The notes under the pieces: generated by a model | The model's database searches: none | What the model was told of the DNA's origin: nothing | What the model saw: only the letters and a program-made list of their open reading frames with translations | Shown: positions 1 to 7,878 of the stretch, piece after piece | Layout of the letters: each line of letters opens with the position of its first letter | How positions within the stretch are numbered: position 1 is the stretch's first letter | Program-made: the position numbers and the translations under genes | Source of the DNA: Acidihalobacter prosperus | GTDB lineage: Bacteria > Pseudomonadota > Gammaproteobacteria > DSM-5130 > Acidihalobacteraceae | Direction: 5' to 3' | Assembly: GCF_000754095.2 (NCBI RefSeq) | Contig: NZ_JQSG02000001.1 | Span: 667,140-731,139 of the forward strand | DNA length: 64,000 nt

Positions 1-195
1 CTCCTGGTGATCATCTATCGCTCCTTCGACAAGGACACGGACTACATCATTCCGGCGTCCGACGTGGAGCGGATGGAAAAGGAGATGCTGGCGCGTGCCG
101 AGCGTGTCGAGGGAAATGCGCCGGCGCCCGGCGGCGCTGCCGGCGGAGCCTATGCCTCGCCACAGGCACCCTCTAAGCGTCACCAAGGCGACTGA
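1..195 (+). CDS. cyoB: Cytochrome bo quinol oxidase subunit I, C-terminal end (partial)
   Basis: Only the last 64 codons are inside the window; the reading frame is open from base 1 and stops at 195. The tail carries the pattern TDYIIPASDVERMEKEML, which resembles the cytoplasmic C-terminal tail of CyoB (the subunit with haem and CuB in the ubiquinol-oxidising proton pump). The call rests mostly on position: it is followed by cyoC, cyoD and cyoE in the usual order. The last 25 or so residues are rich in Ala, Gly and Pro and look disordered. Nothing can be said about the catalytic core, which lies upstream. Confidence 0.78.
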   Translation, partial: LLVIIYRSFDKDTDYIIPASDVERMEKEMLARAERVEGNAPAPGGAAGGAYASPQAPSKRHQGD

Positions 196-276
196 TGCGG
201 GAAACCCGGTCGGCGCCTTGGGCGTCGACCGACCGCCCGAATCCAAACGAACGTTTTTCGCTAGGAGTATCGATTC

Positions 277-906
277 ATGAGTTCACATTCCGCTGAGAGT
301 GTCGATCCCGGCAAGGTCTCGCTTTGGGATTACGAGCATCACGGCCACGATCCGATCTCGACCCGGACCCTCGGTTTCTGGCTGTACATGCTCAGCGATG
401 CCATGATCTTCGCGGCGCTGTTTGCCGCCTACGGCGTCTATGTGCGCAATGCCGCCGGCGGCCCCACCGAAGCCGACATCATCCACCCCATCTACGCCAT
501 GTGGGAAAGCGTGGTGGTCTTCACCAGCGTGTTCGCCTATGGCCTCGGCATGGCAGCGCTCAAGAAAGGCAATCGCGCCGGCGTCATCAACGGCCTACTG
601 GCGGCCTTCGCGCTCGGCCTTGTATTCCTGGGCATGGAATACAAGGAATTTGCCGACCTCATCGCGGACGGCGCCGTGCCGCAGCGCAGCGGCTTCCTGT
701 CGGCCTACTGGACCATCGTGCTGACCCACGGCCTGCACATGATCTTCGGCCTGCTGTGGATGCTCGTCATGCTGTTCCAGGTCATGCGCGAGGGCTTCAC
801 CCAGAACGTGGTCTACCGACTGATCAACCTGCGCCTGTTCTGGCACTTTCAGGCCATCATCTGGGTCTGCGTCTTCACGTTCGTTTATCTGAAGGGGGTG
901 CTCTGA
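277..906 (+). CDS. cyoC: Cytochrome bo quinol oxidase subunit III
   Basis: A 209-residue inner-membrane protein, the normal length for CyoC. Five membrane segments are visible at roughly residues 33-52, 75-95, 103-122, 143-165 and 185-205. Family features include LTHGLHMIFGLLWM in segment 4 and WHFQAIIWVCVFTFVYL in segment 5. CyoC belongs to the haem-copper oxidase subunit III family and stabilises subunit I; it binds no metal. The ATG start is supported by a TAGGAG ribosome-binding site about ten bases upstream. Its stop codon shares one base with the start of cyoD, so the two are probably translationally coupled in one operon. Confidence 0.95.
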   Translation: MSSHSAESVDPGKVSLWDYEHHGHDPISTRTLGFWLYMLSDAMIFAALFAAYGVYVRNAAGGPTEADIIHPIYAMWESVVVFTSVFAYGLGMAALKKGNRAGVINGLLAAFALGLVFLGMEYKEFADLIADGAVPQRSGFLSAYWTIVLTHGLHMIFGLLWMLVMLFQVMREGFTQNVVYRLINLRLFWHFQAIIWVCVFTFVYLKGVL

Positions 907-1256
907 TGTCGCACGGACACGACAATCCGCTCGATCATCCCGAGGTCCAGCTGGCCAGCCCGCGCGGCTACCTTGTCGGTTATGTTTTCGCACTGGCGAT
1001 GATGATCCTTTCTCTGGGGCTGGTAAAAAGCCATGCGCTGCCGCCGGCGGGGCTCATGACCGTGCTCTCGATCATCGCCCTGGTGGTGATCCTGGCGCAG
1101 CTGTACTTCCTGTTCCACCTGGATCTGTCGGAAACCCAGATCTGGCACACGGTCGCCCTGGTGATGACCGTGCCATTGTTCATCATGGCTGTCGGCCTCA
1201 CGATCTGGATGTTCTACACGCTGCACATGCGGACGATGATCCCGGGGCTGGGGTAA
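906..1256 (+). CDS. cyoD: Cytochrome bo quinol oxidase subunit IV
   Basis: A 116-residue protein with three hydrophobic segments (about residues 24-41, 48-69 and 80-103), the size and topology of CyoD (PF03626, cytochrome c/quinol oxidase subunit IV of the CtaF/CyoD type). The N-terminus MSHGHDNPLDHPE is His-rich and short, as in relatives. It helps assemble CuB into subunit I in characterised enzymes. The start overlaps the stop of cyoC (TGATG). No ribosome-binding site other than coupling is needed. It closes the structural subunits of the oxidase. Confidence 0.92.
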   Translation: MSHGHDNPLDHPEVQLASPRGYLVGYVFALAMMILSLGLVKSHALPPAGLMTVLSIIALVVILAQLYFLFHLDLSETQIWHTVALVMTVPLFIMAVGLTIWMFYTLHMRTMIPGLG

Positions 1257-1292
1257 CGCGCGCACTGGTTGTAGAATCGTCGGTTTTAACCG

Positions 1293-2240
1293 ATGGACTA
1301 CCACGTCATGAGCAATCCGACCGAAACGCAGCCAGCCGCCGATCCGAAACATGTCGTCGAGGGGGAAATGACCCTCACGGTGCGCATCATCGGACTCGGC
1401 ATCGGCAGTCTGGTGCTGTTGGCCATTGTGCTGGGCATCTGGCGGGGGCTGGAAAGCCCCCTGCCACTCAAGGGCGCGATCGTCGACGGCCTGATGCTGT
1501 CGGAGGTCATCTTCGCCATCGCGCTGATCCTGCTCGGCAGCATCGTAGAGGGTTTCGGTTACGGGCTTTCGCTGGGCACCCGCTGGCCATATACCCGCAA
1601 TATCGTCATCCTGATGCTGCGCGGCGACCCCGAGGCCGCCCATCGCGTACTGGCCACGGCGGTTGGACTGACGGCAGTGGCGCTCGCCGTCCTGCACCCC
1701 GACAAGATGACCTTTACCGGCGTCGGCCTGATCGTGATCACCGCCCTGTTCGGCATGGGTACGCTGTACGTCCTCGCCGGGCGGGCACCGGCCTTCGTCC
1801 ACGGCACCCACGGCATGCTCGCCTACCTGGTATTCCTCAACTACCTGGTCGGACTCGCCTATCCGGGGATCGACTTGTTTGCCTACGTAAACGCCACCGT
1901 CGCGCTGCACGCCCTGCTGTTCACGATTTTTATGGGCGGCATGGTCACCGGCCAACGTGGCTTCGGGCAGGCCATCGAACCCTTTCTACACCCCAGGAAG
2001 ACGGCGCACTGGATCTTCGTCGTCCATGGCTTCGCGGCGATGTTGGTACTGGGAACCCTCGGCTGGATGAGCGCGGCCTACCCCGTCGCCTTCGGTCTGG
2101 CGGTATTCCAGGCAGCTGTCGGATTCTTCCTGTTCCATGCCGTCAACCTGAAACCCAAGACGCCCGGTGCGATCGTCGCCTTCCACCAGATGATGGTGTT
2201 ACTCATCACCAGCGCCATCGTGTTGCAGTGGCATTACTGA
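1293..2240 (+). CDS. Polytopic membrane protein, CtaA/COX15-like (possible haem-modifying protein)
   Basis: A 315-residue protein with about nine hydrophobic segments. Histidines sit near the ends of several of them: AAHRVLATAVGL, VHGTHGMLAYLV, HWIFVVHGFAAM and FHQMMVLLITSAIV. This HR/H...H spacing recalls haem A synthase (COX15/CtaA), which has four haem-ligating histidines in eight helices, but the similarity is weak and is read by eye only. Its position between cyoD and cyoE, where a haem-modification gene would make sense, supports the idea. If it makes haem A, the terminal oxidase would be a ba/ao-type rather than bo. The start could also be the ATG at 1308 (MSNPTETQ). A TAGAAT box lies at 1272. 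Confidence 0.55.
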   Translation: MDYHVMSNPTETQPAADPKHVVEGEMTLTVRIIGLGIGSLVLLAIVLGIWRGLESPLPLKGAIVDGLMLSEVIFAIALILLGSIVEGFGYGLSLGTRWPYTRNIVILMLRGDPEAAHRVLATAVGLTAVALAVLHPDKMTFTGVGLIVITALFGMGTLYVLAGRAPAFVHGTHGMLAYLVFLNYLVGLAYPGIDLFAYVNATVALHALLFTIFMGGMVTGQRGFGQAIEPFLHPRKTAHWIFVVHGFAAMLVLGTLGWMSAAYPVAFGLAVFQAAVGFFLFHAVNLKPKTPGAIVAFHQMMVLLITSAIVLQWHY

Positions 2241-2325
2241 CTCTCAACCGCTGTGACGGCCCGAAAGGGCCGCGCAGTCCGGGGCGGCGACGTCACCCCG
2301 GGCCTACCCGAACGGTCCATTCACC

Positions 2326-3273
2326 ATGAACGAAGTCGAACTTGATACTGGCGCACAGTCCGGCCTGCCCGGCGCCAAACCCAGCCTGATCGGCGACCTG
2401 CTCACCCTGGCCAAGGCCAGGGTGGTATCCCTGCTGGTTTTCACCGCCATCGTCGGCGAACTGCTCGCCCCCGAGTTCTGGCGGCACTGGAGCGGCGCCT
2501 TGGCGGGTCTGGCCGGCATCGCCCTAGCCGGCGGCGCGGGCGGCGTCCTCAACCAGCTGGTAGAACCCTCGCTGGACCAGCATATGCGCCGCACACGACG
2601 CCGGCCGCTGGTCAACGGCAGGATCACGAGAAACGGCGCCATCGTATATGCCGCGGCACTGTTTGCCGGCGCCGTGACCATCCTTGCCATTTGGACAAAT
2701 CCCGCCACGCTGATCCTCACCCTGTTCGGAACCGTCGGCTACGGCGTGATCTACACGCTGTATCTGAAACCCAGCACACCCTGGAACATCGTCTGGGGCG
2801 GGCTCGCAGGCGCGCTGCCCCCGTTGATCGGCTGGACTGCGGTCGGTGCTTCGATCACCGCTCCGCTGCCCTGGTTGCTGGTCGCCCTGATCTTCGTCTG
2901 GACACCGGCGCATTTCTGGCCGCTAGCGCTGTATTTCCGCGAAGATTACGCCAAGGCCTGCATCCCCATGCTCCCGGTCACCCACGGGGTCGAACGCACG
3001 CGCGTCGAAATCGTCAAATACGCCGTGGCCACCATCGTCGTCAGCCTGCTGCCCGCCTTCTTCGGCGCCGGTCTGGCGTATGCCGCCGTGGCCGCCATCA
3101 GCGGTTTCTGGTACACCGGCCTCACCATCCGCCTCAAGCGGATGCCGGTAGACGGCGAAATGGACCGTTTCGCGCGCCGCGTGTTCAGCGCCTCGATCAG
3201 CTATCTGTTCATCCTCTATGCCGCACTGATCGGCGATCACCTGCTGCAGATGGCAGGCCTGTCGCTGTTCTGA
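2326..3273 (+). CDS. cyoE: Protohaem IX farnesyltransferase (haem O synthase)
   Basis: A 315-residue UbiA-superfamily membrane prenyltransferase that adds a farnesyl group to haem B to give haem O, needed by the neighbouring oxidase. The first aspartate-rich motif is visible as EPSLDQHMRRTRRRPL (the family pattern is N..xD..xM.RT..RP) and the second region reads REDYAKACIPMLPV. About eight to nine hydrophobic segments follow an N-terminal soluble stretch of 30 residues. Length is normal for CyoE/CtaB. The start ATG at 2326 is chosen because the hydrophilic N-terminus is typical. It ends the cyo operon; an inverted repeat follows 17 bases after the stop. Confidence 0.95.
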   Translation: MNEVELDTGAQSGLPGAKPSLIGDLLTLAKARVVSLLVFTAIVGELLAPEFWRHWSGALAGLAGIALAGGAGGVLNQLVEPSLDQHMRRTRRRPLVNGRITRNGAIVYAAALFAGAVTILAIWTNPATLILTLFGTVGYGVIYTLYLKPSTPWNIVWGGLAGALPPLIGWTAVGASITAPLPWLLVALIFVWTPAHFWPLALYFREDYAKACIPMLPVTHGVERTRVEIVKYAVATIVVSLLPAFFGAGLAYAAVAAISGFWYTGLTIRLKRMPVDGEMDRFARRVFSASISYLFILYAALIGDHLLQMAGLSLF

Positions 3274-3289
3274 TGCCACACTCGCCTGC

Positions 3290-3328
3290 GGTGGTGGATA
3301 TCCCCCGGCCTGGGTGATATCCACCACC
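3290..3328. promoter_or_regulatory. Perfect 13-bp inverted repeat upstream of cydA: candidate activator site (or cyo terminator)
   Basis: GGTGGTGGATATC at 3290-3302 and its exact reverse complement at 3316-3328 are separated by 13 bases. The repeat lies about 90-125 bp upstream of the start expected from the -24/-12 element at 3391. This is the usual distance for the upstream activating site of a sigma-54 enhancer-binding protein. It also follows cyoE closely and could fold as an RNA hairpin, but there is no run of T after it, so a plain intrinsic terminator is less likely. Confidence 0.55.
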
Positions 3329-3390
3329 CTTGCAACCGATCTCCCCCGGTCAACACGCCCTGCGCCGCGATGCGGCGTGGGCCAGCGCCA

Positions 3391-3406
3391 TGGCATGGCC
3401 CTTGCT
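3391..3406 (+). promoter_or_regulatory. Sigma-54 (-24/-12) promoter upstream of cydAB
   Basis: TGGCATGGCCCTTGCT matches the sigma-54 consensus TGGCACG-N4-TTGCW at all fixed positions but one, with the invariant GG (3392-3393) and GC (3404-3405) ten bases apart. Transcription would start near 3416, 28 bases before the chosen cydA start. An NtrC-class activator with an intact GAFTGA motif is encoded 4.5 kb downstream in the same cluster. Confidence 0.65.
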
Positions 3407-3443
3407 CCTCAGCAGGCACCGTCAAGCCATGGAGTCGCAAACA

Positions 3444-4886
3444 ATGCTCGAAAACTCGCTCTCGGTTTTGCTGAGCAGACTGGATTTCGCATGGATCACC
3501 AGCATGCATATCCTGTATCCGCCACTGACCATCGGTCTTTCGCTGTTGCTGTTCGTCGCCGAATGGCGATGGGTCGGAAGCGGAGAGGAGCACTGGTACC
3601 GTCTCACGCGCTTCTTCGAAAAGCTGTTCATCATCAATTTCGGCGCCGGCGTCGCCACCGGCGTCACCATGGAAATGGCCTTCGGCATCCTTTACGGACC
3701 CTTCTCGCAGGCCGCCGGTCCCTTCTTCGGCAACATTCTCGGCTACGAGACCATCACGGCGTTCATGTACGAGGCCGGCTTCGTCGGACTGATGATTTTC
3801 GGCTGGGGCAAGATCGGCAAGCGCATGCACCTGTTCGCGACCTTCAACGTCATGCTTTCCTCGAGCCTGTCGGCGATGTGGATCCTGGTCGCCAATTCCT
3901 GGATGCAGACCCCGACCGGAGTCACGCTGAAAAACGGCATCTTCATGGTCGACAACTGGGTCAAGGCGATCCTGAACCCGGACTTTCTGCTGGCCTTCCC
4001 GCACATGTGGATCGCGGCGCTCGAACTCGCGCTGTTTTTCGTCGCCGGCATTTCGGCCTGGTATCTGCTCAAGCAGCGGCACGTCGCGCTGTTCCAGCGC
4101 GCACTCAAATATGCGCTGTTCGCGCTGGTGGTCGTGGCCCCGCTGCAGATATATCTCGGCGACGGACTCGGCCGCGTGGTCGCGCGTGATCAACCGGCCG
4201 CACTGGCGGCCCTGGAAGGCCATTACCACACCTACAATCCGGATGGTTCCGTCAACAGCGGCTGGCACATCGTCGCCTGGCCCAACGATACCGCGGGCAG
4301 GAACGACTTCGCCATCACGCTGCCGCACGTGCTCAGCCTGCTGGAAACGCACACCCTCAACGGCAAGGTCACGGGACTTGATCACTTCAAAGCCGATGAC
4401 CGCCCGCCCGTGCTGATTCCGTTCTACGCCTTCCGCCTTATGGTGGCGATCGGCTTCTTCCTGTTCGCGGTCGCCCTGTGGGGTGCCTACCTGGCGCTCA
4501 AAGGCCGCCTGGGCAGCCAGGGCGCGCAACTGCCGCGCACCTTCCTGCGAGTCACGGTGTTCAGCGCCTTCCTGCCGTATGCCGCGGTGTGGACCGGGTG
4601 GTGGACACGCGAAATCGCGCGCCAGCCCTGGGTAGTCTACGGACTCATGCGGACCTCGGCCGGCGTCAGCAAGATGAGCGTCGGTGCCGAGGTGTTATGG
4701 CTGATCGGATTCATCATCTTCGAAATGATCGTGTGGGGCGGCGCCTGGTATTTCTTCGCCAAGGTGGTGCGCAAGGGACCCGACATGGACAGTCCGGTGA
4801 TCGAAGGCGGCCACGAACATCTCGGCCACCTCGAACCGCCGCACGAAGGCCAGGAGCAGCCGGAATACCCGCGTCCCGCCTATTGA
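3444..4886 (+). CDS. cydA: Cytochrome bd-type (cyanide-insensitive) quinol oxidase subunit I
   Basis: A 480-residue haem-binding subunit of a bd quinol oxidase, which reduces oxygen to water with high affinity without pumping protons. Haem ligands are recognisable: His in MHILYPPLTIG (helix 1), His in FPHMWIAALELALFF, and a Met just after the variant REIARQPWVVYGLM (GRQPW in the family). The quinol-binding loop is short, as in CioA, and the total length is shorter than the 522 residues of E. coli CydA, so this is the CIO branch. The ATG at 3444 has GGAG 9 bases upstream; the ATG at 3429 would add five residues. Starts further upstream would precede the proposed sigma-54 transcription start. 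Confidence 0.93.
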   Translation: MLENSLSVLLSRLDFAWITSMHILYPPLTIGLSLLLFVAEWRWVGSGEEHWYRLTRFFEKLFIINFGAGVATGVTMEMAFGILYGPFSQAAGPFFGNILGYETITAFMYEAGFVGLMIFGWGKIGKRMHLFATFNVMLSSSLSAMWILVANSWMQTPTGVTLKNGIFMVDNWVKAILNPDFLLAFPHMWIAALELALFFVAGISAWYLLKQRHVALFQRALKYALFALVVVAPLQIYLGDGLGRVVARDQPAALAALEGHYHTYNPDGSVNSGWHIVAWPNDTAGRNDFAITLPHVLSLLETHTLNGKVTGLDHFKADDRPPVLIPFYAFRLMVAIGFFLFAVALWGAYLALKGRLGSQGAQLPRTFLRVTVFSAFLPYAAVWTGWWTREIARQPWVVYGLMRTSAGVSKMSVGAEVLWLIGFIIFEMIVWGGAWYFFAKVVRKGPDMDSPVIEGGHEHLGHLEPPHEGQEQPEYPRPAY

Positions 4887-4918
4887 GCGCCCCGTCAACC
4901 GAACGCAGGAATCGAGTC

Positions 4919-5956
4919 ATGCAAAGTCTGTCCGTCATTCAAAACGAGCTTTCCTTCATCTGGTGGATTGCCCTGGGATTGAGCTTCATGCTCTACATCG
5001 TGCTGGACGGCTCCGATCTCGGCGCCGGCATATTTTCCCTGTTCGTGCGCGACGAGGACGAACGCGGTGCGATCATGGCCTCCATGGCCGGCACGTGGGA
5101 TGCCAACGAAACCTGGCTGGTGGTCGCCGGAGGCATCATGTTCGGCAGTTTCCCGATGGTTTACGGGTCCGCCTTTCATTATCTGATGATCCCGCTCATG
5201 TTCACCTTGCTGAGTATCATCATCCGCGCCGTGGCCCTGGAGTTCCGTGTGCACTCAGATTCCAGCAAGCGTTTCTGGGACTGGGGATTCGGCCTCGGCA
5301 GTCTGAGCGCGACGTTCTTCGCCGGCATGGCGCTGGGTGCGGTGCTCAAGGGCTTCCCCCTGAGTCACGGCGTATTGCCCAACTACGAGGGCGGCGACCT
5401 GCGCTTTCTCAGCGCCTTCAGCCTGTGGACCGGCGTCGGAGCAGTGGTCGCCGCCTCGCTCGCCGGTGGTCTCTACCTGCGCGCGCGCTTCGAGCGTCGC
5501 TGCCCGCTGTACGAGCAGGCCGGCAACTGGGTCGCCGCCAATTTCTACCTCGCACTGGCGGCCGTCGTGGTCACTCTGATCTGGAGTCTGTTCGCGTTCC
5601 CATGGGCGGCCTCCAAATGGACCGGCCCCGACGCCTGGATCTGGCTGCTGCTCGGTGCCATCATCGTATTCGCCGCCGTGAAGATGCGCCTGGCATCGGC
5701 GCGCCAGCAGGACATGACGGCCATGCTCTGGCTTTCCGCCGTCGTCGTCCTGATGTGGGGCGGGATGATGGCCACGATGTACCCCTGGCTGGTCCCCGGC
5801 ACCTGGACCCTCTACGACGGCGCCAACCCCTCCAACTCGCTAGTTGCGTTCACCCTCGCGGTGGGCGGGTTCATCCCGGTGATGCTGATGTACAACTGGT
5901 ATCAATTCTGGGTCTTCCGCGCGCGCATCAACAAGCTGGCGGCCTACGCCCACTAA
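4919..5956 (+). CDS. cydB: Cytochrome bd-type quinol oxidase subunit II
   Basis: A 345-residue membrane protein with about eight hydrophobic segments and the N-terminal CydB signatures LDGSDLGAGI and MAGTWDANETWLVV. CydB forms a pseudo-symmetric dimer with CydA. The start at 4919 follows AGGAA and lies 32 bases after the cydA stop, so the two form an operon. It is shorter than E. coli CydB (379) but normal for CioB. The reading frame continues open far upstream on the same strand, but that stretch is antisense-free shadow of cydA and has no ribosome-binding site. Confidence 0.94.
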   Translation: MQSLSVIQNELSFIWWIALGLSFMLYIVLDGSDLGAGIFSLFVRDEDERGAIMASMAGTWDANETWLVVAGGIMFGSFPMVYGSAFHYLMIPLMFTLLSIIIRAVALEFRVHSDSSKRFWDWGFGLGSLSATFFAGMALGAVLKGFPLSHGVLPNYEGGDLRFLSAFSLWTGVGAVVAASLAGGLYLRARFERRCPLYEQAGNWVAANFYLALAAVVVTLIWSLFAFPWAASKWTGPDAWIWLLLGAIIVFAAVKMRLASARQQDMTAMLWLSAVVVLMWGGMMATMYPWLVPGTWTLYDGANPSNSLVAFTLAVGGFIPVMLMYNWYQFWVFRARINKLAAYAH

Positions 5957-5963
5957 AACCTTT

Positions 5964-6000
5964 CGGGGCGGCCGCGCGCCGCAGGCCTGCGGCCGCCCCG
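5964..6000 (+). terminator. GC-rich hairpin after cydB
   Basis: CGGGGCGGCCGC at 5964-5975 pairs perfectly with GCGGCCGCCCCG at 5989-6000 around a 13-base loop that can itself fold. There is no T-run afterwards, so it may attenuate or protect the cydAB message rather than end it; the next gene starts only four bases later. Confidence 0.5.
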
Positions 6001-6004
6001 TTCA

Positions 6005-6265
6005 ATGATGCGAGACAACATGCGCCACCTCTCTTCCCCCGCGCGCCGCCCAAGCCGCTTGCCGTCCCTGCGCACGCTGGCGCCTCTCGGGCTACCCGCA
6101 CTGTTTCTCGCCGGACCGCTCGCCGGCATACTTCTGGTCGCGACCATATTCGGCCTCCCGCCCGGCCTGATCCTGCTCGCCGGCGGCGTTTTCGCTCTCA
6201 GTCTGTCGTCGCTGCTGTGGCTGTCCCTGCGCCGCCGCCGCGACCACAGCCACACCCGCCGATGA
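6005..6265 (+). CDS. Small two-helix membrane protein of unknown function
   Basis: An 86-residue protein with an arginine-rich N-terminus (about 27 residues), two hydrophobic segments at roughly residues 28-48 and 50-73, and a basic end (SLRRRRDHSHTRR). I do not recognise a family. Its stop overlaps the start of the sensor kinase (ATGA), which argues for real translation and coupling. Small accessory membrane subunits (CydX, CydY/YbgE) sit beside many bd oxidases, but those lack this two-helix arginine-rich pattern, so the parallel is positional only. The start is uncertain: 6005, or the ATGs at 6008 and 6020. Confidence 0.5.
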   Translation: MMRDNMRHLSSPARRPSRLPSLRTLAPLGLPALFLAGPLAGILLVATIFGLPPGLILLAGGVFALSLSSLLWLSLRRRRDHSHTRR

Positions 6266-7812
6266 GCGACGCTGTGCCCCCGTGCCAGCCAGCGGCGGAC
6301 TGGCCTCGGGAACTCCCCCCGCTGCCTGCTGTCAGCCGGTTATCCGATTCCCATCTCCGACCGGCTCCACGCTTCATGCTCATCCGCAGCCCCAGCCATG
6401 CGCTCCGGCGACTGGTCATGCAGCCACTGTGGCTCCCCGTGACACTGTCGACCACGTTGTTCGTCTGTGCCATGGCCATACTGGTATTCCTGATACACCA
6501 TGGCCTGACGCGCTTCGACCCGCTCTACGAACAGGCTCGCAACCTTGCCGCGCTGCAGGCCATCTCAAGCGTGCTGGGTGAAGATCTGGCACGTGGGCAT
6601 GCCATCACGCCGAAGCTGCGCGAACGGTTGGCAGCGCTGGCGGCTCGTCACGAATGGCTGGCGAAGAGCACCCCCGGACGCCTGCGGATCGCATTGCACC
6701 AGCTCGCCGCGCCGCAGGCAGCGGCCAGCGGCCTCAGGCAGGCGCTCGCGACCCTGCATCGCGCGGCCTCGGCCGAGGATCAGGCCCGCGTGCCCATGCT
6801 CAAACTGGTCAGCGAGGACGCCGGCCGCGCGCTGCAACTGGCGCTGGCCCTGCTCACCGCCTTTCCGCTGCTGGTCATCGCGCTGCTCAGCGCATTGCAG
6901 GGCCGGCTGGTCGCCCCGCTCAGCCGCCTGGCAGACCTGCTGACCGCACTTGCGGGGCGCGAATACCGACCGCTGGACGAGACCGGCATCGCGCCGGTGC
7001 TGCGCCCGCTGTTCGCGAGCTACAACCAGCTGGTCGCCCGGCTACGATTGCTGGAGGATCAGCACGCGTTGCGCGAACAGGCGCTCTCGGAAGCCATCGA
7101 CGAGGCCACGCGCTCGCTCTTTCTCACCCAGGCCGCCCTCACCCGCGCGGAGCGCCTCGCCGCGGCCGGCGAAGTGGCGGCCAGCCTGGCGCACGACCTG
7201 CGCAACCCGCTGGCCGGTATTCGACTGGCCCTGAGCAATCTGGAAACCGAATGCGAGGATGTCGAATTCCGCGAGCGCATCACCCTGATCGGGGGTGAAA
7301 TCGATCGCCTGGTCACCACTCTCAACACCCACCTCTCGCGTGTCCGGCATCGCCCCGAACCGACGCGCCGCGTCGATATCGGCGAAACGCTGCACGGCCT
7401 CGTAACTCTGCTGCGTTTTCGATACGGCTCAAGCCTGCGCCTGGTCATCGAGGCCGAAGCGGGCATGATCTGTCCGTTGCCGGAAACCGCCTTCCGGCAC
7501 ACCTTGCTCAATCTGCTGAGCAACGCCTGCGAGGCCAGCGACGGACGTCAGGTCGTGGCACGCGTGCACCGCACCGGAGGATCGATCGCGATCGTCATCG
7601 ACGACGACGGCCCGGGTTTCCCGGCATCGCTGCTACGCAGCGGTCCTCGCGCCTTCGCCTCGGACAAACCCTCGGGCACCGGCCTGGGACTCGCCACCGC
7701 ACGCCGTTTCGCGCTCGATTGCGGCGGCCAGTTGCATCTGAGCAACCGCCCGGAAGGCGGCGCCCGCGCCCGCCTCACCCTGCCCTGCAGGCCGCCGGGC
7801 GCACTCGATTGA
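6262..7812 (+). CDS. Sensor histidine kinase paired with the sigma-54 activator
   Basis: A 516-residue kinase. An unusual proline-rich N-terminus of about 45 residues is followed by a membrane segment near residues 55-78 (LPVTLSTTLFVCAMAILVFL), a periplasmic stretch of about 110 residues, a second segment near 193-214, a HAMP-like linker, the dimerisation domain with the phosphorylated His in SLAHDLRNPLAGI, and a HATPase domain with NLLSNACEAS (N box), DDDGPGF (G1) and GTGLGLATARRF (G2). The H box and G boxes are of the NtrB/AtoS/ZraS group, which pair with NtrC-class regulators, as here. The signal sensed is unknown; the location between cydAB and cydDC suggests redox, oxygen or respiratory inhibition. 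ATGs at 6376 and 6418 are alternative starts. Confidence 0.85.
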   Translation: MSDAVPPCQPAADWPRELPPLPAVSRLSDSHLRPAPRFMLIRSPSHALRRLVMQPLWLPVTLSTTLFVCAMAILVFLIHHGLTRFDPLYEQARNLAALQAISSVLGEDLARGHAITPKLRERLAALAARHEWLAKSTPGRLRIALHQLAAPQAAASGLRQALATLHRAASAEDQARVPMLKLVSEDAGRALQLALALLTAFPLLVIALLSALQGRLVAPLSRLADLLTALAGREYRPLDETGIAPVLRPLFASYNQLVARLRLLEDQHALREQALSEAIDEATRSLFLTQAALTRAERLAAAGEVAASLAHDLRNPLAGIRLALSNLETECEDVEFRERITLIGGEIDRLVTTLNTHLSRVRHRPEPTRRVDIGETLHGLVTLLRFRYGSSLRLVIEAEAGMICPLPETAFRHTLLNLLSNACEASDGRQVVARVHRTGGSIAIVIDDDGPGFPASLLRSGPRAFASDKPSGTGLGLATARRFALDCGGQLHLSNRPEGGARARLTLPCRPPGALD

Positions 7813-7878
7813 ACGTCCAGCCCCACGAAACCCGTCGCACGAGGGATAATGCTCGCCCAAACCGAACGCAGCCATACC

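Noticed and set aside
885-1955. 356-codon minus-strand frame opposite cyoD and the CtaA-like gene
   Set aside because: His/Gln/Asp-rich shadow of membrane-protein codons on the other strand.
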